Source: Rhabditoides inermis (lineage: Eukaryota; Nematoda; Chromadorea; Rhabditida; Rhabditidae). Taken from it: a stretch of 64,000 nucleotides of DNA. The stretch is from NCBI GenBank assembly GCA_963966185.1, contig CAWZYM010000327.1, forward strand, positions 783,501 to 847,500. The letters are read 5' to 3'. This document shows, in pieces, positions 54,690 through 64,000 of this stretch. The position numbers and the translations under genes were made by a program. The notes beneath the pieces were generated by a model. That model was given only the letters and a program-made list of their open reading frames with translations, made no database searches and had not been told where the DNA came from. Numbering within the stretch: position 1 is the first letter of the stretch; every line of letters starts with the position of its first letter.

Positions 54690-56005
54690 CCGCGGAGCGT
54701 GCCGGAGCGCTTTCTATGTGCATACGAGAAAGTGAACAATCAGAGAGTCGGAGAAAATGCATATCAGTAGCAGTGATCAATATATTCTTATTATTACTGA
54801 TCTACTGATCGACTTTGACCGCCGAGGCGCGCGGAGCGTGCCGGAGCGCTTTCTATGTGCATATAAAAAAAGTGAACGATCAGAGAGTCGGAGAAAACGC
54901 ATATCAGTAGCAGTGATCAATATATTCTTATTATTACTGATCTACTGATCGACTTTGACCGCGGAGGCGCGCGGAGCGTGCCGGAGCGCTTTCTATGTGC
55001 ATACGAGAAAGTGAAAGATCAGAGAGTCGGAGAAAATGCATATCAGTATCACCTTTTATGTGCATACGAAAGAGTAAAAAATCAGAGAGTCGGAGAAAAT
55101 GCATATCAGTATCAGTGATCAATGTTTTATTATAATTACTGATCTACTGATCGGCTTTGACCGCGGAGGCGCGCGAAGCGTGCCGGAGCGCCTTCTATGG
55201 GCATACGAGAAAGTGAAAGATCAGAGATTCGGAGAAAATGCATATCAGTATCAGTGATCAATGTTTTATTATAATTACTGATCTACCGATCGGCTTTGAC
55301 CGCGGAGGCGCGCGAAGCGTGCCGGAGCGCCTTCTATGTGCATACGAGAAAATGAACGATCAGAGAGTCGGATAAAATGCATATCAGTAGCAGTGATCAA
55401 TGTTTTTTTTTATAATTACTGATCTACTGATCGGCTTTGACCGCGGAGGCGCGCGAAGCGTGCCGGAGTGCCTTCTATGTGCATACGAGAGTGAAAGATC
55501 AGAGAGTCGGATAAAATGCATATCAGTAGTAGTGATCAATATATTCTTATTTTTACTGATCTACTGATATACTTTGACCGCGGAGGCGCGCGAAGCGTGC
55601 CGGAGCGCTTTCTATGTGCATACGAGAAAATGAACGATCAGAGAGTCGGAGAAAAGTCATATCAGTATCAGTGTTCAATATATTCTTATTATTACTGATC
55701 TACTGATATACTTTGACCGCGGAGGCGCGCGGAGCGTGCCGGAGCGCTTTCTATGTGCATACGAGAAAATGAAGGATCAGAAAGTCGGAGAAAAGTCATA
55801 TCAGTATCAGTGTTCAATATATTCTTATTATTACTGATCTACTGATATACTTTGACCGCGGAGGCGCGCGAAGCGTGCCGGAGCGCTTTCTATGTGCATA
55901 CGAGAAAATGAACGATTCAGAGAGTCAGAAAAAAGTCATATCAGTATCAGTGTTCAATATATTCTTATTATTACTGATCTACTGATATACTTTGACCGCG
56001 GAGGC
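54690..56005 (+). repeat. Type A array in duplication copy 2
   Basis: About 9-10 units matching copy 1 in order, with a few point differences (for example ACCGCCGAGG near 54818 and CTACCGATCGG near 55283). Confidence 0.88.
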
Positions 56006-56545
56006 GCGCGGAGCGGCTGTCTGTGATCAAAGGCGAGAGTAGAGATTTTATAATATTAGATCCGTGATAAATAATAATTGTCAACCAGCTACTGATAGAA
56101 TTTTACCGCTGAGGTGCGCGGAGCGGCTGTCTGTGATCAAAGGCGAGAGTAGAGATTTTATAATATTAGATCCGTGATAACTAATCATTGTCAACCAGCT
56201 ACTGATAGGATTTGACCGCGGAGGCGCGCGGAGCGGCTGTCTGTGATCAAAGGCGAGAGTAGAGATTTTATAATGTTAGATTCGTGATAACTAATCATTG
56301 TCAACCAGCTACTGATAGGATTTGACCGCGGAGGCGCGCGGAGCGGCTGTCTGTGATCAAAGGCGAGAGTAGAGATTTTATAATATTAGATCCGTGATAA
56401 ATAATAATTGTCAACCAGCTACTGATAGAATTTTACCGCTGAGGTGCGCGGAGCGGCTGTCTGTGATCAAAGGCGAGAGTAGAGATTTTATAATATTAGA
56501 TCCGTGATAACTAATCATTGTCAACTACTGATAGAATTTGACCGC
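56006..56545 (+). repeat. Type B array of E12 (about 5 units)
   Basis: 110-bp units with TGATCAAAGGCGAGAGTAGA, close to those in E2 and E13. Two-unit blocks differing by GAGGTGCGC versus GAGGCGCGC alternate (220-bp dimer). Confidence 0.9.
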
Positions 56546-57790
56546 CGGAGCGTGCCGGATTCCTTCACCACTTTGTCTCCTCCTCCCTCTATATTGGGCA
56601 TAGCAAAATGTAGAAAAGTGAAAAGATAAATATTACAATATAGCAATTATCAAAAATTTTAATAGATTTTGATAGCGCGGTTGCGTGCCGCCTTCTATGC
56701 GCATAAAAAAGAGTGAAAAATCAGTAAATCGTAGATTACTAATGAAAAATATTATTATTGATCTACTGATAGACTTTTAGGCGGAGGTGCGCGGCAGCGT
56801 GCCGGAGCACCTTCTATGCGCATGAGAAAGAGTGAAAGATCAGAAAGATGGATAAATTGTGAAATAATAAAGAAAAAATATTATTATTGATCTAATTATA
56901 GACTTTTACGCGGAGGCGCGCGGCAGCGTGCCGGAGCGCCTTCTATGCGCATGAGAAAGAGTGAAAGATCAGAAAGATGGATAAATCGTGAAATAATATG
57001 GAATTTTTTTTATTATGGATCTAATTGTAGACTTTTACGCGGAGGTGCGCGGCAGCGTGCCGGAGCGCCTTCTATGCGCATGAGAAAGGGAGAAAGATCA
57101 GAAAGATGGATAAATCGTGAAATAATAAAACAAATATTATTATTGATCTACTTATAGACTTTTACGCGAAGGCGCGCGGCAGCGTGCCGGAGCGCCTTCT
57201 ATGCGCATGAGAAAGAGTGAAAGATCAGAAAGATGGATGAATGGAAGAGCAACAATGAAAAAAAATATTATTTATCTACTGATAGACTTTTACGCGGAGG
57301 TGGGCGGAGCGTGCCGGAGCGGTTTGCATGAATGCAGGGAAGAGTGAGAGAGGAACCAGAGAGACGGTGAGACCGAGAAAATGTAGATCAGTAATATGAA
57401 AATTTGAAAATATTTAATGCCACCGAACTATGTACTGATAATCTTTGTTAGCGGAGGCTCGCGGCAGCGTGACGGAGCGCTTTTTATTAGCAAAAGAGAG
57501 AGTAGACCAGTGATAAAAAAAAATCTGGACTTATCAACAGTTTACCGTTAGAATTTGACAGAATCTGTTTTGACAGCGAGAAGAACAGTGATATATAAAT
57601 AAAATCATTACTTATCGACTGTAGACTTTTAGAATTTGACAGCGAATGCGCGCAGCAGCGTGCCGGAGCGTCTTCTATGAACTTGTTAAAGTGTAGATCA
57701 GTTATCAAAGAAATATAATAATTATCAACCTGTTTTTATAGACTTTGACAGCGTAAGCGCGCGATAGCTTGCCAAAGCTCCTATGTATCA
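56546..57790 (+). repeat. Divergent type C monomers (about 128 bp)
   Basis: TTCTATGCGCATGAGAAAG marks recur at about 56812, 56941, 57070 and 57198. Units read GATCAGAAAGATGGATAAAT and ACTTTTACGCGGAGGYGCGC, most with GGCAGCGTGCCGGAGCGCC, so several keep the hairpin with loop GGCA. After 57300 the units become too diverged to align by eye. They look like an older monomer generation. Confidence 0.8.
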
Positions 57791-57845
57791 AAGAAGCGTG
57801 CAAATCATTATTGACATATTTTTATAACACTGTAACATAACATGA

Positions 57846-58122
57846 TTAAAGAAGAACTCCGGGGAAAATAGGAATGCCGGTCAATAGGGGCAAAATGATA
57901 CTTAGGAACACGATTCTGGCAAAGAAAATTCTGAGAGGCTTTGAAAAGTTACGTTTTTGAATTATTTATTACGATTCCTTTGTCCAAATAGCCTAATTGG
58001 ACGAGGGCGGAGCCTCACTCCTCTGCCCACCGCTTGCCGTACTCGCGGTTTCCCGCCAAAATCTGGTTCCGGGCGCGCTAATGTTTTTGGCCGGTGACTC
58101 TTTCCCCGGAGTTCTTCTTTAA
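57846..58122. mobile_element. MITE-like element, about 277 bp, with 18-bp inverted ends
   Basis: The ends AGAAGAACTCCGGGGAAA and TTTCCCCGGAGTTCTTCT are perfect reverse complements. TTAA flanks each (57846-57849 and 58119-58122), which would fit a TTAA target duplication as in piggyBac-type insertion, though a TA target cannot be excluded. GC-rich interior (CCGGGCGCGC), no open frame. It lies in the diverged E12 tail, unlike anything else in the window. Confidence 0.8.
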
Positions 58123-58289
58123 TAATCATCTACTGGAGGAGTCTTGTAGAGTGATCGCGCAGCAAGAACTTCTTTCTTTCTATCTTAGCTTCTAGACTAC
58201 ATATCATATCAATCAATACATCAATCGATAGATAATTTCATCCTCTATCTGTTTATCCTTATTACATCTAGCGCGCGAAGCGCGCTAGT
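58123..58289 (+). repeat. Diverged tail of E12 with conserved hairpin H13
   Basis: Only ATCATCTACTGG and the ATCAATCGATAGATAATTT box are readily aligned to other tails, yet the hairpin at 58268-58288 is perfect with loop GAA. The hairpin is more conserved than its surroundings. Confidence 0.8.
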
Positions 58290-59195
58290 CGCAGCGCCCG
58301 CTGCGCCGGTCTGGCTAAATGTCCTATGGTGTCTGTCCATACATCGCTCTACCGCGCCACCCACTACTCCTATCTAGCCAAACGTGACATCGATCCGATG
58401 GTCTCGGTCCCGAGATGCAGGATTCCAATTTTCAGATCTTTATCTCTCATATCCGCGGAGCTATAAGCTCAAGAAGGTCCGACGAAATAGCGCGTAATCA
58501 GAGAGAGTCAGACAGAAAAGCAGCGAAATAGTGTGTGAGGCGAGGAGACGGGTCTCTGACGAATCGGCTGTGGCGAGTAGACCTTACAAGAACGAGCACT
58601 GCGGATCGCAGACTTCAGCTATCGAAAAACGGTTTCGACGTCACTCCTCTACACTTCTTCACCTACAAAGCTGCCCGTAATCTTTTTATAAAACCTCCTG
58701 GTTTCCTTTCACGAAGTGATTTAGTCGAGGCGAGGCGACACCAAACAGTTGTCGCGGGCTGTTCAAGAAAACTAGGCAACCGTGTAAGGTCTCCCTTTAC
58801 TACAACATGCAAATAGGTGGCCACTACACTTCTACCAAAATTTGCATCTTTTTGTGACCTCTGACGCCCGCTATCAATTAAATTCCTCTAATCGACGCCA
58901 CTTTATTGCCCCGCGACGAGAGAGTGTGGCGAGGTGAGAGAGCGCCAGCTGCCAGTCTGTCTGCTGTTAGAGAAAGAGACAGTCAATTGTGCAAAGGAGT
59001 GAGAACATCACCACGCACTACGAAACAGCTCCCCACCCTCTAACAAACTGCGCGATTACTATATTCTGAGTAATTAAAATAAAACATTACTATATGCACT
59101 CACGTCCTTCTATATTCAATCATAGAAGTGAGGCGAGGCGAAATAGTATGCAACCTCCTTTTCTCATCCCTCTCCTTTTCTCATCTCTTTTTTTC

Positions 59196-59197
<2 letters not shown>

Positions 59198-59256
<59 letters not shown>

Positions 59257-59345
59257 TTGTCTTGCTCTTTTTCGTATCTCTCTCTCTCGGTCGCTCGCTC
59301 TCTTTCTCTCTCCCTATCTCCTCTCTTCCTCTATCTCTCTCTTAT
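59198..59345 (+). repeat. CT microsatellite of E13
   Basis: Two CT blocks (59198-59248 and about 59276-59345) split by CGCTTTTGTCTTGCTC and GGTCGCTCGC interruptions. Confidence 0.92.
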
Positions 59346-59470
59346 ATTTTATGATTTCAGATTAATGATAACTATAAAGTCTACTTGCATCTAAATTAAA
59401 TCATAATTGTCAACCAGCTGCACATCCCACGCTTACCCACTCTTAATCCTTATATTATTATAATTACTGA

Positions 59471-62100
59471 TCTACTGATCGGCTTTGACCGCGGAGTGTC
59501 CCGGAGCGCTTTCTATGTGCATACGAATAAGTAAAAAATCAGAGAGTCGGAGATAATGCATATCAGTATCAGTGATCAATGTATTATTATAATTACTGAT
59601 CTACTGATCGGCTTTGACCGCGGAGTGTCCCGGAGCGCTTTCTATGTGCATACGAATAAGTAAAAAATCAGAGAGTCGGAGATAATGCATATCAGTATCA
59701 GTGATCAATGTATTATTATAATTACTGATATACTGATCGGCTTTGACCGCGGAGGCGCGCGAAGCGTGCCGGAGCGTGTCCCGGAGCGCTTTCTATGTGC
59801 ATACGAATAAGTAAAAAAATCAGAGAGTCGGAGATAATGCATATCAGTATCAGTGATCAATGTATTATTATAATTACTGATATACTGATCGGCTTTGACC
59901 GCGGAGGCGCGCGAAGCGTGCCGGAGCGTGTCCCGGAGCGCTTTCTATGTGCATACGAAAGAGTAAAAAATCAGAGAGTCGGAGATAATGCATATCAGTA
60001 TCAGTGATCAATGTTTTATTATAATTACTGATCTACTGATCGGCTTTGACCGCGATGGCGCGCGAAGCGTGCCGGAGCGCTTTTTATGTGCGTACGAGAG
60101 AGTAAAAGATCAGAGAGTAGGAGAGAAGGCATATCAGTATCAATACATTAGTATATTATTATAATTACTGATCTACTGATCGGCTTTGACCGCGGAGGCG
60201 CGCGAAGCGTGCCGGAGCGCCTTCTATGTGCACACGAAAGAGTAAAAGATCAGAGAGTCGGAAAAAATGCATATCAGTATCAGTGATCAATATATTATTA
60301 TAATTACTGATCTACTGATCGGCTTTGACCGCGAAGGCGCGCGAAGCGTGCCGGAGCGCTTTTTATGTGCGTACGAGAGAGTAAAAGATCAGAGAGTTGG
60401 AGAGAAGGCATATCAGTATCAGTGATTAGTATATTATTATAAATACTCATCTACTGATCGGCTTTGACCGCGGAAGCGCGCGAAGCGTGCCGGAGCGCCT
60501 TCTATGTGCACACGATAGGTAAAAGATCAGAGAGTCGGAAAAATGCATATCAGTATCAGTGATCAATGTATTATTATAATTACTGTTCTACAGATCGGCT
60601 TTGACCGCGGAGGCGCGCGAAGCGTGCCGGAGCGCCTTCTATGTGCATACGAAAGAGTAAAAAATCAGAGAGTCAGAGAAAATGCATATCAGTATCAGTG
60701 ATCAATGTATTATTATAATTACTGATCTACTGATCGGCTTTGACCGCGGAGTGTCCCGGAGCGCTTTCTATGTGCATACGAAAGAATAAAAAATCAGAGA
60801 GTCGGAGATAATGCATATCAGTATCAGTGATCAATGTTTTATTATAATTACTGATCTACTGATCGGCTTTGACCGCGATGGCGCGCGAAGCGTGCCGGAG
60901 CGCTTTTTATGTGCGTACGAGAGAGTAAAAAAAACAGAGAGTAGGAGAGAAGGCATATCAGTATCCATACATTAGTATATTATTATAATTACTGATCTAC
61001 TGATCGGCTTTGACCGCGGAGGCGCGCGAAGCGTGCCGGAGCGCCTTCTATGTGCACACGAAAGAGTAAAAGATCAGAGAGTCGGAAAAAATGCATATCA
61101 GTATCAGTGATCAATATATTATTATAATTACTGATCTACTGATCGGCTTTGACCGCGAAGGCGCGCGAAGCGTGCCGGAGCGCTTTTTATGTGCGTACGA
61201 GAGAGTAAAAGATCAGAGAGTAGGAGAGAAGGCATATCAGTATCAGTGATTAGTATATTATTATAAATACTCATCTACTGATCGGCTTTGACCGCGGAAG
61301 CGCGCGAAGCGTGCCGGAGCGCCTTCTATGTGCACACGATAGGTAAAAGATCAGAGAGTCGGAAAAATGCATATCAGTATCAGTGATCAATGTATTATTA
61401 TAATTACTGTTCTACAGATCGGCTTTGACCGCGGAGGCACGCGAAGCGTGCCGGAGCGCCTTCTATGTGCATACGAAAGAGTAAAAAATCAGAGAGTCAG
61501 AGAAAATGCATATCAGTATCAGTGATCAATGTATTATTATAATTACTGATCTACTGATCGGCTTTGACCGCGGAGTGTCCCGGAGCGCTTTCTATGTGCA
61601 TACGAAAGAATAAAAAATCAGAGAGTCGGAGATAATGCATATCAGTATCAGTGATAAATGTTTTATTATAATTACTGATCTACTGATCGGCTTTGACCGC
61701 GGAGGCGCGCGAAGCGTGCCGGAGCGCTTTCTATGTGCATACGAGAGAGTGAAAGATCAGAGAGTAGGAGAGAATGCATATCAGTAGCAGTGATCAATAT
61801 GTTATTATAATTACTGATCTACTGATCGGCTTTAACCGCGGAGGCGCGCGAAGCAAGCCGGAGCGCTTTCTATGTGCATACGAGAAAATGAACGATCAGA
61901 GATTCGGAGAAAATTCATATCAGTAGCAGTGATCAATATATTCTTATTATTACTGATATACTGATATATTTTGACCGCGGAGGCGCGCGGAGCGTGCCGG
62001 AGCGCTTTCTATGTGCATACGAGAATGTGAACGATCAGAGAGTCGGAGAAAATGCATATCAGTAGCAGTGATCAATTTATTCTTATTATTACTGATCTAC
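59471..62100 (+). repeat. Type A array of E13 (about 19 units) with an 824-bp repeat
   Basis: The unusual string CATACATTAGTATATTATT near 60142 returns 824 bp later near 60966, with six monomers between. Early units carry GCGGAGTGTCCCGGAGCG. Two carry both forms in series (GAAGCGTGCCGGAGCG then TGTCCCGGAGCG). Confidence 0.9.
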
Positions 62101-63165
62101 TGATAGAATTTGACCGCGGAGGCGCGCGGAGCGGCTGTCTATGATCGTAGGAGAGAGTAGATATTTTATAATATTATATCCGTGATAACTAATCATTGTC
62201 AACCAGCTAAGTATATGATTTAACCGCGAAGGCGCGCGGAGCGGCTGTCTGTGATCAAAGGCGAGAGTAGAGATTTTATAATATTAGATCCGTGATAACT
62301 AATCATTGTCAACCAGCTACTGATAGAGTTTGACCGCTGAGGCGCGCGGAGCGGCTATCTATGATCATAGGCGAGAGTAAAGATTTTATAATATTAGATC
62401 CGTGATAACTAATCATTGTCAACCATCTACTGATAGAGTTTGACCGCTGAGGCGCGCGGAGCGGCTGTCTGTGATCGAAGGCGAGAGTAGAGATTTTATA
62501 ATATTAGATCCATGATAACTAATCATTGTCAACCAGCTACTGATAGAGTTTGACCGCTGAGGCGCGCGGAGCGGCTGTCTGTGATCGAAGGCGAGAGTAG
62601 AGATTTTATAATATTAGATCCGTGATCACTAATCATTGTCAACCAGCTACTGATAGAGTTTGACCGCTGAGGCGCGCGGAGCGGCTGTCTGTGATCGAAG
62701 GCGAGAGTAGAGATTTTATAATATTAGATCCGTGATCACTAATCATTGTCAACCAGCTACTGATAGAGTTTGACCGCTGAGGCGCGCGAAGCGGCTGTCT
62801 GTGATCGAAGGCGAGAGTAGAGATTTTATAATATTAGATCCGTGATAACTAATCATTGTCAATCAGCTACTGATAGAGTTTGACCGCTGAGGCGCGCGGA
62901 GCGGCTGTCTGTGATCAAAGGCGGGAGTAGGGATTTTATAATATTAGATCCGTGATAACTAATCATTGTCAACCAGCTACTGATAGAATTTGACCGCTGA
63001 GGCGCGCGGAGCGGCTGTCTGTGATCAAAGGCGAGAGTAGATATTTTATAATATTAGATCCGTGATAACTAATCATTGTCAACCAGCTACTGATAGATTT
63101 TGACCGCGGAGGCGCGCGGAGCGGCTATCTATGATCGTAGGCGAGAGTAGAGAATTTATGACGAG
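62101..63165 (+). repeat. Type B array of E13 (about 9-10 units)
   Basis: 110-bp units, mostly with TGTGATCGAAGGCGAGAG, a subtype not seen in E2 or E12, so this array was homogenised independently. Confidence 0.93.
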
Positions 63166-63425
63166 AAAGTGAAATATCAGAGAGTATAAGAAAATGCATA
63201 TCTGTATCAGTGATCAATGTATTATTATAATTACTGATCTACTGATAGAGTTTTAACGCGGAGGCGCGCGGAGCGTGCCGGAGCGCCTCCTATGTGCGTA
63301 CGAGAGAGTGAAATATCAGAGAGTCGGAGAAAATGCTAAACAGTATCAGTGATCAATATATTATTATTTTTGATCTACTGATAGGCTTTGACCGCGGAGG
63401 CACGCGGTAGCGTGCCGGAGCGCCT
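63166..63425 (+). repeat. Final type A units of E13
   Basis: Two units. The second has a fully paired hairpin GGCACGC (63399-63405), loop GGTA, GCGTGCC (63410-63416), just before the GA module, as in E2. Confidence 0.88.
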
Positions 63426-63453
63426 TCTAGAGCAAAGAGAGAGAGACAGAGAC

Positions 63454-63486
<33 letters not shown>

Positions 63487-63600
63487 AGCGGAGAAACGGA
63501 AAGTGTAGTTTAGTTATGACATAGTTATCACTCATATACCGATAGTCTTCGGCTGCATCTCGGAGCGCCTTCTATGAGCATAGGTAAGATAATATCAGTC
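63426..63600 (+). repeat. GA module of E13
   Basis: About 60 bp of (GA)n/(GACA)n, then the AAGCGGAGAAACGGAAAGTG to TCTTCGGCTGCATCTCGGAG block. Same position as in E2, suggesting the E2/E13 arrangement (A, module, tail) is the original one. Confidence 0.85.
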
Positions 63601-63859
63601 GAGAAGCGAAAATTATCAACCAGCTACTGTTAGACTGTGACACTGTTCAAACATTTGATAATACTGTAATTTGAAATTAAGGAAATACAACAAAGATCAC
63701 TCTTTTTGGGAAGGCTCTGACAACAGCACTTCTAGCACAGCTCCTAATAGCACTTCCAGAGCACATATCAAGTCAATCTATATATCAATCGATAGATAAT
63801 TTTCTCCTCTATTTTATACTTATATTTCTAGCGCGCGAAGCGCGCTAGTCGGGTGTAAG
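63601..63859 (+). repeat. Tail of E13
   Basis: Closest to the E2 tail (GTTAGACTGTGACACTGTTC; ACTCTTTTTGGGAAGGC), ending at hairpin H14 with intact arms and GAA loop. Confidence 0.85.
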
Positions 63860-64000
63860 TGCAAAATGCCCTATGGTTTCCGCACTTTTTGTCCGTCCGT
63901 CCATCGCTCTACCGCGCCACCCACTACTCCTGTCTAGCCAAACGTGACATCGATCCGATGGTCTCGGTCCCGAGATGCAGGATTCCAATTTTCAGCCCTT
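63860..64000 (+). mobile_element. E14: 5' end of another HINE-like element (partial)
   Basis: Start CGGGTGTAAGTGCAAAATGC, microsatellite GTCCGTCCGTCC after CACTTTTT as in E2, then the beginning of the core with the TCTCGG-TC-CCGAGA dyad. It is cut by the window edge, so the array continues to the right. Confidence 0.7.

Larger units (their letters stand above)
52441..56005 (+). repeat. 1.9-kb tandem segmental duplication within E12
   Basis: Copy 1 (52441 to about 54330) and copy 2 (54367 to about 56005) are near-identical. The offset is 1926 bp before and 1914 bp after the CT tract, which is 12 bp shorter in copy 2. Each holds truncated tail, CT tract, leader and type A units including a shared fused unit (GTATCACCTTTTATGTGC). 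Copy 2 then departs into type B. Confidence 0.92.
49059..58289 (+). mobile_element. E12: long, multiply rearranged HINE-like element
   Basis: Core 49072-49915 (microsatellite reduced to GTCTGTCC), four CT tracts, type A array, a 393-bp foreign insert, two coreless internal joints with a 1.9-kb duplication, a type B array, a divergent type C array, a MITE-like element and a diverged tail with intact hairpin H13 (58268-58288). It is the longest copy (9.2 kb) and may be several degraded elements merged. Confidence 0.6.
58290..63859 (+). mobile_element. E13: HINE-like element with A, B and GA modules
   Basis: Begins with the GC-rich start (GCAGCG-CC-CGCTGC dyad, then GCCGGTCTGGCTAAATG). Core 58315-59160, CT tracts, an unusual leader (CACATCCCACGCTTACCCAC), type A array, type B array, two more A units, GA module, tail and H14 (63838-63858, loop GAA). 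Confidence 0.65.

Overview
The window looks like non-genic, repeat-dense DNA from a eukaryotic nuclear genome, most likely an invertebrate animal. I found no believable protein-coding gene, tRNA, rRNA, CRISPR array or bacterial-type operon. Every longer open frame is either a low-complexity translation (Leu/Ile/Tyr/Asn runs from ATT repeats, Ser/Leu or Arg/Glu runs from CT/GA repeats) or a frame recurring because the same repeat recurs. The host taxon cannot be named from the sequence. CpG-rich monomers without obvious CpG decay, AT-rich spacers and long microsatellites argue against a prokaryote and do not suggest a methylated vertebrate genome.

Almost all of the 64 kb is one composite element repeated head to tail on the + strand, about 13 times (here E1 to E13, plus partial E0 and E14). 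Each copy reads: (1) a short variable 5' start; (2) a GTCC/GTCT-type microsatellite (2 to 5 repeats) after a conserved TATGGTNTC motif; (3) a conserved non-coding core of about 750-850 bp; (4) a CT microsatellite; (5) a short AT-rich leader; (6) an array of minisatellite monomers, type A (about 139 bp) and/or type B (110 bp), sometimes with a huge (ATT)n or a GA-rich module; (7) a 250-290 bp tail; (8) a terminal hairpin with 9-bp arms CTAGCGCGC / GCGCGCTAG and loop GAA. The next copy begins directly after the hairpin. A GTCY microsatellite near the 5' end, central tandem repeats and a 3'-terminal hairpin match the known layout of non-autonomous Helentron-type (HINE/DINE-1-like) rolling-circle transposons. 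I therefore infer a head-to-tail concatemer of such elements turning into satellite DNA. No Rep/helicase coding sequence is present.

Layout: E0 tail 1-187; E1 188-5839 (interrupted by about 3.26 kb of foreign DNA carrying a 2.27 kb purine-rich satellite and a 490-bp foldback element); E2 5840-9566; E3 9567-14852; E4 14853-17797; E5 17798-26533; E6 26534-30452 (a fusion of two copies); E7 30453-33732; E8 33733-37224; E9 37225-40759; E10 40760-44873; E11 44874-49058; E12 49059-58289 (heavily rearranged, with a novel insert, a 1.9-kb duplication, old divergent monomers and a MITE-like element); E13 58290-63859; E14 63860-64000, partial.

How the parts relate: type A monomers each carry a small hairpin (GGCGCGC-GAA-GCGTGCC) with the same design as the terminal hairpin, while type B monomers have lost it through a 10-bp deletion. 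Higher-order repeats of 413, 824, 834, 1198, 1251 and 1525 bp and near-identical whole-element copies (E4/E7/E6a) show recent amplification and exchange inside the array.
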